DNA from: Natronococcus jeotgali DSM 18795
GTDB lineage: Archaea; Halobacteriota; Halobacteria; Halobacteriales; Natrialbaceae
Length of the DNA: 64,000 bases
NCBI RefSeq assembly: GCF_000337695.1
Contig: NZ_AOIA01000034.1
Location: 124,001 to 188,000, forward strand
Direction of reading: 5' to 3'
In this document: piece after piece, positions 16,948 to 27,215 of the stretch
Position numbering within the stretch: the stretch's first letter is position 1
Layout: every line of letters starts with the position of its first letter
Position numbers and translations under genes: made by a program
The notes under the pieces: generated by a model
Databases searched by the model: none
Told to the model about the DNA's origin: nothing
What the model saw: only the letters and a program-made list of their open reading frames with translations

Positions 16948-19875
16948 ATGCAAAACAGCACACCAAAGGACATCGGATCGATCAACTTCGGGCTCATGGA
17001 GCCCGAGGAGTACCGGGAGATGAGCGCGACGAAGATCATCACGGCCGACACCTACGACGACGACGGCTTCCCCATCGACATGGGGCTGATGGATCCCCGT
17101 CTCGGGGTTATCGACCCCGGCCTCGAGTGTAAGACCTGCGGGAAGCACTCGGGATCGTGTAACGGTCACTTCGGTCACATCGAGCTGGCCGCGCCCGTTA
17201 TCCACGTCGGGTTCACGAAGCTCATCCGGCGGCTCCTTCGGGGGACCTGCCGGGAGTGTTCGCGACTCCTGTTGACCGAGGACGAGCGCGGGGAATTCTA
17301 CGACCAGATCGACGACTCCCGGAAGCTCGGTCGCGACCTGAACGACGTCACGAAGGCGGCGATTCGACAGGCCCGCAAGAAGGATCGCTGTCCCCACTGC
17401 GGCGAGATCCAGTACGACATCGACCACGAGAAGCCCACGACCTACTACGAGGTCCAGCAGGTGCTGGCAAGCGAGTACTCCCAGCGCATCGCCGGTGCGA
17501 TGCAGGGCGACGAGGAAGCCGGCATCGAGCGAACGACGCCCGACGAACTCGCCGAGAAGACCGAGATCGACATCGGGCGGGTCAACGAAATCCTCTCGGG
17601 TTCGTTCCGACCGCGCGAGGGCCAGCGCAAGGCCATCGAGAAGGCCCTGGACATCGACCTCACCGAGGAGGACACGAACAAGCTGATGCCGAGCGATATC
17701 CGGGACTGGTTCGAGGCCATCCCGGACGAGGACATGGAAGTGCTCGGTATCAATCCCGAACGGTCGCGTCCCGAGTGGATGATCCTGACCGTCCTCCCGG
17801 TTCCGCCAGTAACCGCTCGGCCGTCGATCACGCTCGACAACGGACAGCGCAGCGAGGACGACCTCACGCACAAGCTGGTCGACATCATTCGCATCAACCA
17901 GCGGTTCATGGAAAACCGCGAGGCCGGCGCGCCACAGCTGATCATCGAGGACCTCTGGGAGCTGCTCCAGTACCACGTCACCACGTTCATGGACAACGAG
18001 ATTTCGGGGACGCCGCCGGCCCGTCACCGCTCCGGCCGTCCGCTCAAGACCCTCTCCCAGCGACTCAAGGGCAAGGAAGGGCGGTTCCGTGGCTCGCTGT
18101 CCGGGAAGCGCGTCAACTTCTCGGCTCGAACCGTCATCTCGCCGGACCCGACGCTCAGTCTGAACGAGGTCGGCGTTCCCGACCGCGTCGCCAGCGAGAT
18201 GACCCAGACGATGAACGTCACCGAGCGCAACGTCGACGAGGCCCGTCGGTACGTTTCGAACGGCCCCGAGGCCCACCCCGGCGCGAACTACGTGCGCCGC
18301 CCCGACGGTCGTCGGCTGAAGGTGACCGAGAAGAACTGCGAACAGCTCGCCGAGAAGGTCGACGCCGGCTGGGAGGTCAACCGCCACCTCGTCGACGGCG
18401 ACATCGTCATCTTCAACCGCCAGCCGTCGCTGCACCGGATGTCGATCATGGCCCACGAGGTCGTGGTCATGCCGTACAAGACGTTCCGGCTGAACACCGT
18501 CGTCTGTCCGCCGTACAACGCCGACTTCGACGGCGACGAGATGAACATGCACGCGCTGCAAAACGAGGAGGCCCGCGCCGAGGCTCGCGTCCTCATGCGC
18601 GTCCAGGAACAGATCCTCTCACCCCGGTTCGGCGAGAACATCATCGGGGCCATTCAGGACCACATCTCGGGGATGTACCTGCTGACCCACGACAATCCCC
18701 GATTCAACGAGACCCAGGCGCTCGACCTGCTTCGGGCGACCCGAATCGACGAGCTACCGGAACCCAGCGGTGTCGACGACGAGGGCGAGCCGTTCTGGAC
18801 CGGCTACGACGTCTTCTCGGAGCTGCTTCCCGACGATTTGAACCTCGAGTTCACCGGCACCGTCGGCGACGACGTCGTGATCGAGAACGGACAGCTACTC
18901 GAGGGGACGGTCGCCGAGGACGAGGTCGGCGAGTTCGGCGGCGAGATCGTCGACACGATCACGAAAGTCTACGGCAATACCCGCGCACGGATCTTCGTCA
19001 ACGAGGTCTCGACGCTCGCGATGCGGGCGATCATGCACTTCGGGTTCTCGATCGGGATCGACGACGAGACGATCCCGGAGGAAGCCCAGGCCCGGATCGA
19101 CGAGACGATCGAAGACGCCGACGACCGCGTCGAGGAGCTCATCGAGGCCTACGAGCGCGGCGAACTCGAGAGCCTGCCGGGTCGAACGGTCGACGAGACC
19201 CTCGAGATGAAGATCATGCAGACGCTCTCGCGTGCGCGTGACAACGCCGGAAACATCGCCGACGAACACTTCGACGACGACAATCCGGCAGTCGTCATGG
19301 CCGAATCCGGCGCTCGCGGTTCGATGCTCAACCTGACCCAGATGGCCGGCGCGGTCGGCCAGCAGGCGGTTCGCGGCGAGCGCATCAATCGCGGCTACGA
19401 GGACCGCACCCTCAGCCACTACAAACCCAACGACCTCTCTGCGGAGGCCCACGGGTTCGTCGAGAACTCCTACACTAGCGGCCTGACCCCGCGGGAGTTC
19501 TTCTTCCACGCGATGGGTGGCCGCGAGGGGCTGGTCGACACCGCGGTCCGGACGTCGAAGTCCGGATACCTGCAGCGTCGGCTGATCAACGCGCTGTCGG
19601 AACTCGAGACCCAGTACGACGGCACCGTCCGCGATACGTCCGATACGATCGTCCAGTTCGAGTTCGGCGAGGACGGCACCTCCCCGGTCAAGGTCTCCTC
19701 GGGCGACGACAACGAGATCGACGTCGAGCAGATCGCCGACCAGGTGCTCGATTCCGAGTTCGCATCCGAGGAGGAGCGAGCGGAGTTCCTCGGTACCAAA
19801 GCGGAGCCGACGAACCTCTCGGAGTACGCCGACGATCGCCTCGTCGAGGGAACGGAGGTGACCTCAGATGACTGA
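16948..19875 (+). CDS. rpoA1: RNA polymerase subunit A'
   Basis: The 975-residue N-terminal part of the largest subunit binds the catalytic magnesium through NADFDGDEM at about residues 524-532. Two zinc sites in the clamp are visible ([17 protein letters not shown] and CRECS...CPHC). The active-site approach ([18 protein letters not shown]) and bridge-helix region ([28 protein letters not shown]) are intact. Splitting from A'' occurs at the normal archaeal position. Its 3' end overlaps the rpoA2 start by 8 bases, indicating coupled translation. Confidence 0.98.
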   Translation: MQNSTPKDIGSINFGLMEPEEYREMSATKIITADTYDDDGFPIDMGLMDPRLGVIDPGLECKTCGKHSGSCNGHFGHIELAAPVIHVGFTKLIRRLLRGTCRECSRLLLTEDERGEFYDQIDDSRKLGRDLNDVTKAAIRQARKKDRCPHCGEIQYDIDHEKPTTYYEVQQVLASEYSQRIAGAMQGDEEAGIERTTPDELAEKTEIDIGRVNEILSGSFRPREGQRKAIEKALDIDLTEEDTNKLMPSDIRDWFEAIPDEDMEVLGINPERSRPEWMILTVLPVPPVTARPSITLDNGQRSEDDLTHKLVDIIRINQRFMENREAGAPQLIIEDLWELLQYHVTTFMDNEISGTPPARHRSGRPLKTLSQRLKGKEGRFRGSLSGKRVNFSARTVISPDPTLSLNEVGVPDRVASEMTQTMNVTERNVDEARRYVSNGPEAHPGANYVRRPDGRRLKVTEKNCEQLAEKVDAGWEVNRHLVDGDIVIFNRQPSLHRMSIMAHEVVVMPYKTFRLNTVVCPPYNADFDGDEMNMHALQNEEARAEARVLMRVQEQILSPRFGENIIGAIQDHISGMYLLTHDNPRFNETQALDLLRATRIDELPEPSGVDDEGEPFWTGYDVFSELLPDDLNLEFTGTVGDDVVIENGQLLEGTVAEDEVGEFGGEIVDTITKVYGNTRARIFVNEVSTLAMRAIMHFGFSIGIDDETIPEEAQARIDETIEDADDRVEELIEAYERGELESLPGRTVDETLEMKIMQTLSRARDNAGNIADEHFDDDNPAVVMAESGARGSMLNLTQMAGAVGQQAVRGERINRGYEDRTLSHYKPNDLSAEAHGFVENSYTSGLTPREFFFHAMGGREGLVDTAVRTSKSGYLQRRLINALSELETQYDGTVRDTSDTIVQFEFGEDGTSPVKVSSGDDNEIDVEQIADQVLDSEFASEEERAEFLGTKAEPTNLSEYADDRLVEGTEVTSDD

Positions 19876-21064
19876 GGTCGCCTACGACGTCGACGACGAC
19901 ACCGTCGCGGTCGTCGAGGACACCGATCTCCCCCGTCGGCTCAAAGACCAGGTCTACGCGACCCTCGAGGAGCGCGGTGATGCCACTGTCGACGACGCCG
20001 ACGAGCTCGCGAAGGCCGTCGAGGCTCGCTACCTCGATACACGGGTCGACCCGCTCGATCCCGTCGGGACCGTCTCGGCGCAGTCGATCGGCGAACCCGG
20101 AACGCAGCTGACGATGAACACGTTCCACTACGCGGGGGTCGCCGAGATCGACGTGACCCAGGGGCTGCCGCGGCTGATCGAGCTGGTCGACGCCCGCAAG
20201 ACCCCGGACACGCCGATGATGACGATCTATCTCGAGGACGAGTACGCCACCGAGCGCGAGAAGGCCCACGAGGTCGTCTGGAAGATCGAGGCGACGAAGA
20301 TCCTCGCGCTGGGCGACGTCTCGACGAACGTCGCCGACATGCGCGTCCAGATCTCGCTCAACGAGGACACCCTCCAGGAGCGGATGATCACGCCCGAAGA
20401 AGTCGCCGAGATCATCCAGGACAACCTCGGCGTGAAAGCGATCCAACAGGGAACCCAGATCGAGTTCGGTCCCGAGGAGCCCTCGTATCGGGACCTACTC
20501 CAGCTGGTCGAGGAACTGCGCGAGATCACGTTCAAGGGGATCGAGGACATCTCCAGGGTCGTCATCCGCCGCGAGGAGCTCGACGACGGCTCCGAGGAGT
20601 TCATCCTCTACACCGAGGGGTCGGCCTTCGGCGACGCCCTCGAGATCGAGGGCGTCGACGCCTCCCGATCGACGTGTAACAACATCCACGAGATCCACCG
20701 CAACCTCGGCATCGAGGCCGCCCGCGAGGCGATCATCGAGGAGACGAACAACACGCTCGCCGAACAGGGGCTCGACGACGTGAACGTTCGCCACCTAATG
20801 TTGGTCGCCGACATGATGACCAACCGCGGCGAGATCGAGTCGATCGGCCGCCACGGGATCTCGGGGTCGAAGGACTCGGTACTGGCTCGCGCAGCGTTCG
20901 AGGTGACGGTCAACCACCTGCTCAACGCCGCGATCCACGGCGAGGTCGACGAACTCGACGGCGTCACGGAGAACGTCATCGTCGGAAAACCGATCAAGCT
21001 CGGTACCGGCGACGTCGACCTTCGGATGGGGTCGACCACCTCCGGCTCCGGCCGAGCAGACTGA
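19868..21064 (+). CDS. rpoA2: RNA polymerase subunit A''
   Basis: The 398-residue C-terminal part of the largest subunit provides the jaw and trigger loop. The conserved entry [43 protein letters not shown] forms the trigger loop region, and the end shows [21 protein letters not shown]. No intein is seen. It overlaps rpoA1 and is followed 3 bases later by the nusA-like gene. Confidence 0.98.
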   Translation: MTEVAYDVDDDTVAVVEDTDLPRRLKDQVYATLEERGDATVDDADELAKAVEARYLDTRVDPLDPVGTVSAQSIGEPGTQLTMNTFHYAGVAEIDVTQGLPRLIELVDARKTPDTPMMTIYLEDEYATEREKAHEVVWKIEATKILALGDVSTNVADMRVQISLNEDTLQERMITPEEVAEIIQDNLGVKAIQQGTQIEFGPEEPSYRDLLQLVEELREITFKGIEDISRVVIRREELDDGSEEFILYTEGSAFGDALEIEGVDASRSTCNNIHEIHRNLGIEAAREAIIEETNNTLAEQGLDDVNVRHLMLVADMMTNRGEIESIGRHGISGSKDSVLARAAFEVTVNHLLNAAIHGEVDELDGVTENVIVGKPIKLGTGDVDLRMGSTTSGSGRAD

Positions 21065-21067
21065 TCG

Positions 21068-21499
21068 ATGGCGGTAACCCTCGACGACGACGCGCGCCAG
21101 TATCTCGCGCTGTTCGAGGAGGTCACGGACGTCGCCGGACAGGACTGCCTCGTCGACGAGCACGACGGGAACGAACGGCTGGTCCTCGTCGTCGCGACCG
21201 GTCGGATGGGTGACGCGATCGGTCCCGGGGGTCGGACCGTCCGACGGTTCGAAGATCGCATCGAGGCCCCGGTTCGCCTCGTCGAAGACGCCGACGATCC
21301 CGAGACGTTCGTTGCAAACGCGCTCGCTCCGGCTGCGGTCTACAACGTTACGATCAGCGAGAACGACGACACGGTCGCCTACGTCGAAGTCGCCAACGAG
21401 GACCGCGGCGTCGCGATCGGCTCCGACGGACGAACGATCGACACCGCCCGACGGCTCGCCGCCAGGCACTTCGACATCGACGACGTCCAGCTGATCTGA
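21068..21499 (+). CDS. nusA: NusA-like KH-domain transcription factor
   Basis: The 143-residue archaeal NusA homologue consists of two KH domains and lacks the N-terminal and S1 parts of bacterial NusA. The first KH GxxG-type loop is TGRMGDAIGPGGRTVRRFEDRI and the second is ANEDRGVAIGSDGRTIDTARRLA. It binds RNA and is thought to act with RNA polymerase or the ribosome. It closes the polymerase row; the next gene, rps12, has its own TATA box. Confidence 0.93.
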   Translation: MAVTLDDDARQYLALFEEVTDVAGQDCLVDEHDGNERLVLVVATGRMGDAIGPGGRTVRRFEDRIEAPVRLVEDADDPETFVANALAPAAVYNVTISENDDTVAYVEVANEDRGVAIGSDGRTIDTARRLAARHFDIDDVQLI

Positions 21500-21603
21500 C
21501 TCCCGCCTCGCGAGAGCGTCGCTCGAGCGATGAAACGCCCTCAGATTCCTTCGTTACCCCCAATCGAGCGTTCTCGGGGCGTAATCGTATCTCCAAACAG
21601 GGA

Positions 21604-21613
21604 CGCTTAAGTG
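21604..21613 (+). promoter_or_regulatory. TATA box of rps12
   Basis: CGCTTAAGTG lies about 27 bases before the rps12 ATG at 21636. This separates the ribosomal protein transcript from the RNA polymerase genes. Confidence 0.55.
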
Positions 21614-21635
21614 TCTCCGACCGATAGCGACGAGC

Positions 21636-22064
21636 ATGGCAAACGGCAAGTACGCCGCGCGCAAGCTCAAGAAGGACCGCCAGAACCAGCGGTGGTCCGA
21701 CTCTGACTACGCGCGCCGCGCCCGCGGACTTCGCGAGAAGTCCGACCCCCTCGAAGGGGCTCCGCAGGCACGTGGTATCGTACTCGAGAAGGTCGGTATC
21801 GAAGCGAAGCAGCCCAACTCAGCGATCCGAAAGTGCGTTCGCGTACAGCTGATCAAGAACGGCAAACAAGTTACCGCCTTCTGTCCCGGCGACGGTGCGA
21901 TCAGCTTCATCGACGAACACGACGAAGTCACCATCGCCGGTATCGGCGGGGCGAAGGGTCGTGCGATGGGCGACCTCTCGGGTGTTAACTACAAGGTCGA
22001 GAAGGTCAACGGCGTCTCGCTCATCGAACTGGTTCGCGGGAACGCGGAGAAACCGGTGCGATAA
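21636..22064 (+). CDS. rps12: Small-subunit ribosomal protein S12
   Basis: The 142-residue archaeal S12 (eukaryotic S23 type) sits at the decoding centre. The region [36 protein letters not shown] contains the conserved loop equivalent to streptomycin-resistance sites in bacteria, with lysine and proline preserved. A later [28 protein letters not shown] tail is typical. It is followed by rps7 after 2 bases. Confidence 0.98.
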   Translation: MANGKYAARKLKKDRQNQRWSDSDYARRARGLREKSDPLEGAPQARGIVLEKVGIEAKQPNSAIRKCVRVQLIKNGKQVTAFCPGDGAISFIDEHDEVTIAGIGGAKGRAMGDLSGVNYKVEKVNGVSLIELVRGNAEKPVR

Positions 22065-22066
22065 CG

Positions 22067-22675
22067 ATGGCTGCAGAAGATCAACCCGACCCCGACGCGC
22101 CCGCCGGAAACGCCGACGTTTCCGCGAAGCTGTTCGGTACGTGGGAAACCGACGAGATCGAGTACGGCGACCCCTCGACCGAACGTTACATCACGGTGAC
22201 ACCGGTCGCACACACCGCGGGTCGACACGCGAGCAAGCAGTTCAAGAAGTCCCAGATCTCGATCGTCGAGCGGTTCATCAACCGCTTGATGCAGACCGAG
22301 GACAACACGGGGAAGAAACAGAAGACGCTCAACCACGTTCGCGAGGCCTTCGAGCTCGTCCACGAGCGAACCGAGGAGAACCCGGTACAGGTACTCGTAA
22401 CGGCCGTCGAGAACTCCGCGCCGCGCGAGGAGACGGTCCGGCTGAAGTACGGCGGGATCTCGGTCCCGAAGGCGGTCGACGTCGCGCCCCAGCGCCGCGT
22501 CGATCAGGCTCTGATGGTCCTCGCCGAGGGCGTCTACAACGATTCGTTCAAGACCCCGACGCCGCTCGCGGAAGCGATCGCAAACCAGCTCGTCGGCGCA
22601 GCAAACTACGACGTACAGACGTACGCGATCAGCCAGAAAGAGGAAAAAGAACGCGTCGCGGCTGCCGCTCGCTAA
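22067..22675 (+). CDS. rps7: Small-subunit ribosomal protein S7
   Basis: The 202-residue archaeal S7 nucleates assembly of the 30S head. An acidic N-terminal extension (DQPDPDAPAGNADVSAKLFGTW) is normal for haloarchaea. The core shows IVERFINRLMQTEDNTGKKQKTLNHVREAFELV, KYGGISVPKAVDVAPQRRVDQALMVLAEG and a C-terminal ISQKEEKERVAAAAR. In many haloarchaea the EF-2 gene follows shortly after; here a 5.2-kb accessory block intervenes. Confidence 0.98.
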   Translation: MAAEDQPDPDAPAGNADVSAKLFGTWETDEIEYGDPSTERYITVTPVAHTAGRHASKQFKKSQISIVERFINRLMQTEDNTGKKQKTLNHVREAFELVHERTEENPVQVLVTAVENSAPREETVRLKYGGISVPKAVDVAPQRRVDQALMVLAEGVYNDSFKTPTPLAEAIANQLVGAANYDVQTYAISQKEEKERVAAAAR

Positions 22676-22680
22676 TTCGG

Positions 22681-22694
22681 TTTGCTTTTATTTC
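22681..22694 (+). terminator. T-rich terminator after rps7
   Basis: TTTGCTTTTATTTC begins 5 bases after the rps7 stop. T-rich runs of this type terminate archaeal transcription. It also separates rps7 from the convergent CHAT gene. Confidence 0.45.
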
Positions 22695-22719
22695 ACAGAT
22701 CAGCGAGTAATCTCTACAG

Positions 22720-24792
22720 CTATGGCAATATTCCTATCTCTTTGAACGTAACATTGTCTCCCTTCCTAACCTCGTCATCGAGGAGGATAGCAGCTTCGCT
22801 CATATCTGTAATTTTTGGAAAGTCCGATTTCTCCACCGGAATTGGCCCAATTTCTTTCGGTATCAGATGATATGCATCCGTCGAATTGAGATGGGGCTGA
22901 TACGTACTCCCGACCTGTACTTCATCTTTTGTGTACACCTTCAGTCGAAGTTTATGTTGATCCCCTTCTTGAGTAATCGAGAAACGCACCGGCAAACCTG
23001 CTCTACACTGAGAGATCGCCGTACTGCCCTTGCCGAGTAATCGGTAGCTTTCTCCAGCCGCGCTTTTTTCTCGTATAATATTTGTTGCTGCATAGAGGGG
23101 AAATCCCTGATTCAGTAGCTGTGCGATCGTACTTCCCGTTTGTGCGGCGTCAACATTATCGACATCTTCAAACGTCGCTATTCCACCGATGCTTCCCCCC
23201 TGAAGCAGGGCGAGCCCTTGATCGTATGAGCGACATGAATTAAGTAAAAACGCGTCCGTACCGACGGTTTCGAGCGACCAGGCATCCAGATATCCGTCAG
23301 CGCATCTAAATCCTTCTTCTTCCGTATGCCCAATATAGTGTACGAAATCACTAGTCCGTTCGAAGACGGTTGCTAACTCGGATACCGTAAGATCATACCG
23401 TGTTGTGACTTCAAATGGGACGTCCTCGCGGTTACCGTACGTTCCGTAGAGAGCTACGAACTCTTCGCTCATTCTCGGATCGTTACAAATCACTTCGATA
23501 TCGATTGGACCCGTCCGAACCGTTCTATTGATATCGTTGTAAAACGCTGTGAGCGGAGTTCTAGCTGCGATGCTCGACAAACTACCATCGTTCCAGCGCT
23601 GTTCGATACTTTCGTTCAGAGATGACTGTCTTTCCGAATTTGAGCCTGCTTTTGTATTCGAACTGCGTCCGAAACCTCCCGATCGTATCGCTTCGGTTTT
23701 AACCACAGCTAGATCGTTCGCGAGAAACGGAAGATACGGAATCTTTTCCTCGGCCGGCGACAGTCTCGTCTCTTTCCAATCGGGGAGATACGGTTCGATT
23801 GCGTCGAACGGAACCTCGAGATACGATCGAAGTCGTTCTACCGGTGACTGGTTGTATACTGTCTTTATGTCGAATTGCAGTGTTGATTCGAGTTCGTGAC
23901 GCTCCTGGAGGGAGTTTGACGAAGGACCTGCAGCTCTGACCATACAGTCGAGGAATACGGTTTGTTTCAATAGCCGTTCGACAGTGGATTCGAAACCTTC
24001 CCCGTCGGATAAGGAAAATGAACACTTGGATTCGATTACGAGACGAGGTACAGAACCTGATTCAACTTTCGCTCCCAGATAATATGCAAGCGGTGTTACG
24101 ACGAATATCGAACGAAGATCAGGGGGGATTTCAATACTAATTCCCGTCTCCGGAGGGTCGAACTGGGATGGAATAGTCAATTCCTGATTGAGTTCTATTA
24201 TCGGCGGGTGACCACGAAGAGTGGGATAGGATCGCTCGGGTTTTATTGTTTTGAGTGCCGAGCTGAACGCCGATACGGTTCGCATCACGTCATCGACATC
24301 CGTAGTCGTTCTGATGGACCCAGCTGGTTGTGTATGATACGACCGTGCACCGAGGGCTACGCTGGTTGACGCTCCGAAATCGATCCGCGTTCGATCCGCA
24401 TTGGAATGGATGTCTACGCTACTATTGATACCCGCATACAGTTTTACACTACCAGAAATGTCAAGATAATATTCACCCTTAGGAAGACTGGTTATTCCCT
24501 CCGGGTTCGACTCGACAAGCATCAGGCCCGTCTTGTCGTAAACGTATACCGAGTTTTGCGTTGGAAGCGTGAGGGTTTTTGTCGTTATTTCAGCCTCGCT
24601 GTCAACCGGATACGGTATTCCGGTCTCGGTAATATCGTTTACCTCCACGAGCTCGTTCGTTGCGAGTAGATATCGTTTGCGCTCGATCGGATCGACGATC
24701 GCGATCCCATCCCCTGTAGATTTGATGACTGGATCTCCTGTCGAGGAGATACCAAATCGAGGCGATTCCATTACCGTATCCCAACGAGCCAT
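22720..24792 (-). CDS. CHAT-type caspase-like protein, paralogue 1
   Basis: The 690-residue protein has a C-terminal CHAT (clan CD, caspase-like) protease domain. His489 in DFVHYIGHTEEEGF and Cys520 in FLLNSCRSYDQG form the expected His-Cys dyad, followed by GGSIGGIATFEDV and AQLLNQGFPLYAA, which match the usual GA-x-G...F-Y order of CHAT domains. The N-terminal half is beta-rich (residues 20-140) and contains ALGARSYHTQPAG and ERSYPTLRGHPPIIEL, shared with the neighbouring 690-residue paralogue. No signal peptide or membrane span is seen. A TATA box lies 27 bases upstream. Base composition is more AT-rich than the surrounding housekeeping genes. CHAT proteases in other prokaryotes cleave partner proteins after a trigger; the partner here is unknown. 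Confidence 0.75.
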   Translation of the reverse strand: MARWDTVMESPRFGISSTGDPVIKSTGDGIAIVDPIERKRYLLATNELVEVNDITETGIPYPVDSEAEITTKTLTLPTQNSVYVYDKTGLMLVESNPEGITSLPKGEYYLDISGSVKLYAGINSSVDIHSNADRTRIDFGASTSVALGARSYHTQPAGSIRTTTDVDDVMRTVSAFSSALKTIKPERSYPTLRGHPPIIELNQELTIPSQFDPPETGISIEIPPDLRSIFVVTPLAYYLGAKVESGSVPRLVIESKCSFSLSDGEGFESTVERLLKQTVFLDCMVRAAGPSSNSLQERHELESTLQFDIKTVYNQSPVERLRSYLEVPFDAIEPYLPDWKETRLSPAEEKIPYLPFLANDLAVVKTEAIRSGGFGRSSNTKAGSNSERQSSLNESIEQRWNDGSLSSIAARTPLTAFYNDINRTVRTGPIDIEVICNDPRMSEEFVALYGTYGNREDVPFEVTTRYDLTVSELATVFERTSDFVHYIGHTEEEGFRCADGYLDAWSLETVGTDAFLLNSCRSYDQGLALLQGGSIGGIATFEDVDNVDAAQTGSTIAQLLNQGFPLYAATNIIREKSAAGESYRLLGKGSTAISQCRAGLPVRFSITQEGDQHKLRLKVYTKDEVQVGSTYQPHLNSTDAYHLIPKEIGPIPVEKSDFPKITDMSEAAILLDDEVRKGDNVTFKEIGILP

Positions 24793-24818
24793 TGTGTATT
24801 ATACATTCTGCGACTCTT

Positions 24819-24833
24819 CTTATTTATATTAAT
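24819..24833 (-). promoter_or_regulatory. TATA box of CHAT paralogue 1
   Basis: On the minus strand ATTAATATAAATAAG ends 27 bases before the ATG, an almost ideal leaderless archaeal promoter. It is a separate promoter from that of paralogue 2. Confidence 0.6.
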
Positions 24834-24935
24834 CTCGCCTTTTAGCACTTCAAAATAGGAGATGGATCTATAAATTCTATGTATGTTATATTAAAATAAA
24901 TTCATTACGGTCGGGCACGATACACTATACGTAGC

Positions 24936-25061
24936 ATGACGGACCTAACCCAATACCTAACGAATCACCCCCGAATGATCGGCGTGCTGTTCACGATCCT
25001 GCTGGCTATCTCGCAGGCTGGTACCGTGGCGGCAAACCACTCGACCTACACTGGACCGTAA
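24936..25061 (+). CDS. 41-residue membrane peptide (DUF7503-like)
   Basis: This short gene encodes 41 residues: a polar N-terminus (MTDLTQYLTNHPRM), one membrane span (IGVLFTILLAISQAGTVAA) and a short tail NHSTYTGP. The pattern NHPRM-IG-LFT-LL-QAG-AAA and the terminal Gly-Pro recur in small haloarchaeal proteins I recognise as DUF7503. It is on the opposite strand between the two CHAT genes, and its stop codon directly abuts the stop of CHAT paralogue 2 with no gap. An AT-rich TATA-like stretch lies at about 24889-24902. The span could also be a signal peptide with Ala-x-Ala cleavage. A role as target or membrane effector of the CHAT proteins is inference from position only. Confidence 0.7.
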   Translation: MTDLTQYLTNHPRMIGVLFTILLAISQAGTVAANHSTYTGP

Positions 25062-27134
25062 TTACCACAGCGAATCGACCGTTACGCCGTCGCTCCAGTA
25101 CACGGTTTCGTCGACTACTATCGGAAACCGGCCCTGATCTAAGAATTCTTCAAGTTGAGATCGTTCCGCCAATATTTGTCCCGTTTTTCCGGGGACAACA
25201 TAGTAGCCGTCAATCGGAGATAGATGAGGTATGCTTATCGTACCTTTTTCGGCTTGCACTGAATCGTACGTAGTAATATCTATCAAATACCCACCGTTGC
25301 TCTTTTTTATGCTACACAGGTTGGGGACCTCGAGGTCAGACTGGGCTATTGTGGTTCTTCCATCACCCACCATATAGTACTGTTGTCCCACTACCGTTTC
25401 ATTCTTAACAATATCTAGTGCACCGTACAGTGGAAATCCCTGGTTCAGGAGTTTCGCAACCCCTCTACCGACCTCGATCGCTCCACTGTTGATGACGTTA
25501 CCAAGAGTTACGATTCCGCCGATACTTCCGGCTTCGATTAAGTATAGACCCTGCGTATGCGATTGACAGGCGTTTAGAAAGAATGCCTTTACATTTGACT
25601 CTTTGATTTTCTTTCCATTTAATTTACCATCTGAACATTTGAAACCCTTATTGTCGATATGACCGATGTAGTGTAAAAAATCGCTTTTCGTCGCCAATAT
25701 ATCCTTGAGTTCGGTAGTAGAGATACGGCGATGAACCGTTACATCGAACGGCAACTTATCGCGTTCTCCGTAGGTATCGTTGACGAACTCTGATTCCTCG
25801 CTCATTTCGATATCATTACACACGACATCAATATCGATCGGATCATCGTGTGGCGTTCGGCCAATACTGTTTTGGAAAGCCGACAGTGGCGTCGTACTGG
25901 CTATGTCCTTTCCCTTAGAACGGTTCCACAACTGTCGTACTACTGGAGATTTCGATGCGTTGTTCCGAACTGATTCCGGCTCAGTAGTAGGAACTGGGCC
26001 GGTATTTTCGATCGGATCGCCCCGAGTGAAATCTGCAATCGTTTGCGCTTCTTTCGAAACAGTAGGTGGTTCTTTTCTCCGCTTCCTTACCTCGACCGCA
26101 GCGAGATCACTGGCAATGAACGGTAAAAACTCGGCCATATCTGGCGTCGAATCGAGATGTGCTTCGAACTGCCACTCTGGTATCGTCGGTTTCAATTCCG
26201 AGTAGGGGACGTTTAGATAGTTCTGCACCCGCTCAGCTAGCGGCTGTTCGTACAAGCTTTGTACACTATGATCGAGCAGGGGCTCTACCTCTGTTCGTTT
26301 TTCCAGCGGAAGTGGAGTCATCCCCTCGGTTCGCACGACAGTATCGAGAAAGAACAGCTGATTGAGTGTTCGTTCGACGGTCGTCTCGAACCCCTCCGAT
26401 CCGGTAAGCGAACGGGTATATCCGTGATCAGTCACCAGACGTGGTTGAGTATCCGGTACAACGGTCGCCCCAAGATAGTACGCTAACGGAGCAGCAACGA
26501 ATATTTTGTCGAGTTCTCGAGGAACCCCGATCCTGATACCAGTCTTCGGAGATGAGAGTTCATCGGGTACCCGTAATTCGTCCCCTAACTCGATAACAGG
26601 AGGGTGTCCGCGTAGAGTTGGGTACGATCGTTCCGCGGTCGTCGTTTTCAGTACCGACCCGAAGGTCGACACGGCTCGCATTAGATCGGTCGGTTTCGCG
26701 GTAGTCGTAACCGTGTGTGCAGGACGAGTATGATAGGAGCGTGCGCCGAGTATCACCGAGGACGAATCGTTCAATTCGATATGCGTTCGTTCGGCATCAG
26801 AGTATACTCGAACGGAGCTATCCACGCGAGCGTATACCTTCATCGGAACCGAGAGATCGAGCGTATACTCTCCATCGGCTAAGAAAATTTGCTCGTCTGG
26901 CTTCGCTTCGGCGATCATCGATCCAGTCTTATCGCGAACGTAGACGTAGTGCGTCGTCGGAAGCGTAAGTGCGTCCGTCGTGATCCGGACCGCCGCGTCG
27001 ACCGGATACTGAATCTCATCGCAGTCGACGGATTCGATCGAAACCGGGTCGCGGGTCGTGAGCCGGTATCGGTGTCGCTCGATTCGATCGATGATCTCGA
27101 GTCCGTCGTCGGTCGGCTCGAACGTCGGTTTCAT
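25062..27134 (-). CDS. CHAT-type caspase-like protein, paralogue 2
   Basis: The 690-residue full-length paralogue of the downstream gene has the same architecture. The predicted dyad is His492 in DFLHYIGHIDNKGF and Cys523 in AFFLNACQSHTQG, again 31 residues apart. GSIGGIVTLGNV and AKLLNQGFPLYGA follow. The N-terminal region shares ILGARSYHTRPAH, ERSYPTLRGHPPVIEL and KIFVAAPLAYYLGA with paralogue 1, so duplication preceded divergence. The N-terminus starts MKPTFEPTDDGLEIIDRIERHRYRL, lacking about ten residues relative to paralogue 1. It lies 81 bases after the DUF7504 gene and is probably cotranscribed with it. Confidence 0.75.
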   Translation of the reverse strand: MKPTFEPTDDGLEIIDRIERHRYRLTTRDPVSIESVDCDEIQYPVDAAVRITTDALTLPTTHYVYVRDKTGSMIAEAKPDEQIFLADGEYTLDLSVPMKVYARVDSSVRVYSDAERTHIELNDSSSVILGARSYHTRPAHTVTTTAKPTDLMRAVSTFGSVLKTTTAERSYPTLRGHPPVIELGDELRVPDELSSPKTGIRIGVPRELDKIFVAAPLAYYLGATVVPDTQPRLVTDHGYTRSLTGSEGFETTVERTLNQLFFLDTVVRTEGMTPLPLEKRTEVEPLLDHSVQSLYEQPLAERVQNYLNVPYSELKPTIPEWQFEAHLDSTPDMAEFLPFIASDLAAVEVRKRRKEPPTVSKEAQTIADFTRGDPIENTGPVPTTEPESVRNNASKSPVVRQLWNRSKGKDIASTTPLSAFQNSIGRTPHDDPIDIDVVCNDIEMSEESEFVNDTYGERDKLPFDVTVHRRISTTELKDILATKSDFLHYIGHIDNKGFKCSDGKLNGKKIKESNVKAFFLNACQSHTQGLYLIEAGSIGGIVTLGNVINSGAIEVGRGVAKLLNQGFPLYGALDIVKNETVVGQQYYMVGDGRTTIAQSDLEVPNLCSIKKSNGGYLIDITTYDSVQAEKGTISIPHLSPIDGYYVVPGKTGQILAERSQLEEFLDQGRFPIVVDETVYWSDGVTVDSLW

Positions 27135-27215
27135 CTGGTGGGTGCCGTCACTTTGTCTCGAGGGCCGATGGGCGAACGTCGCGAGTTCTCGGTCGACATG
27201 TCGGAGTCCCGGCTC

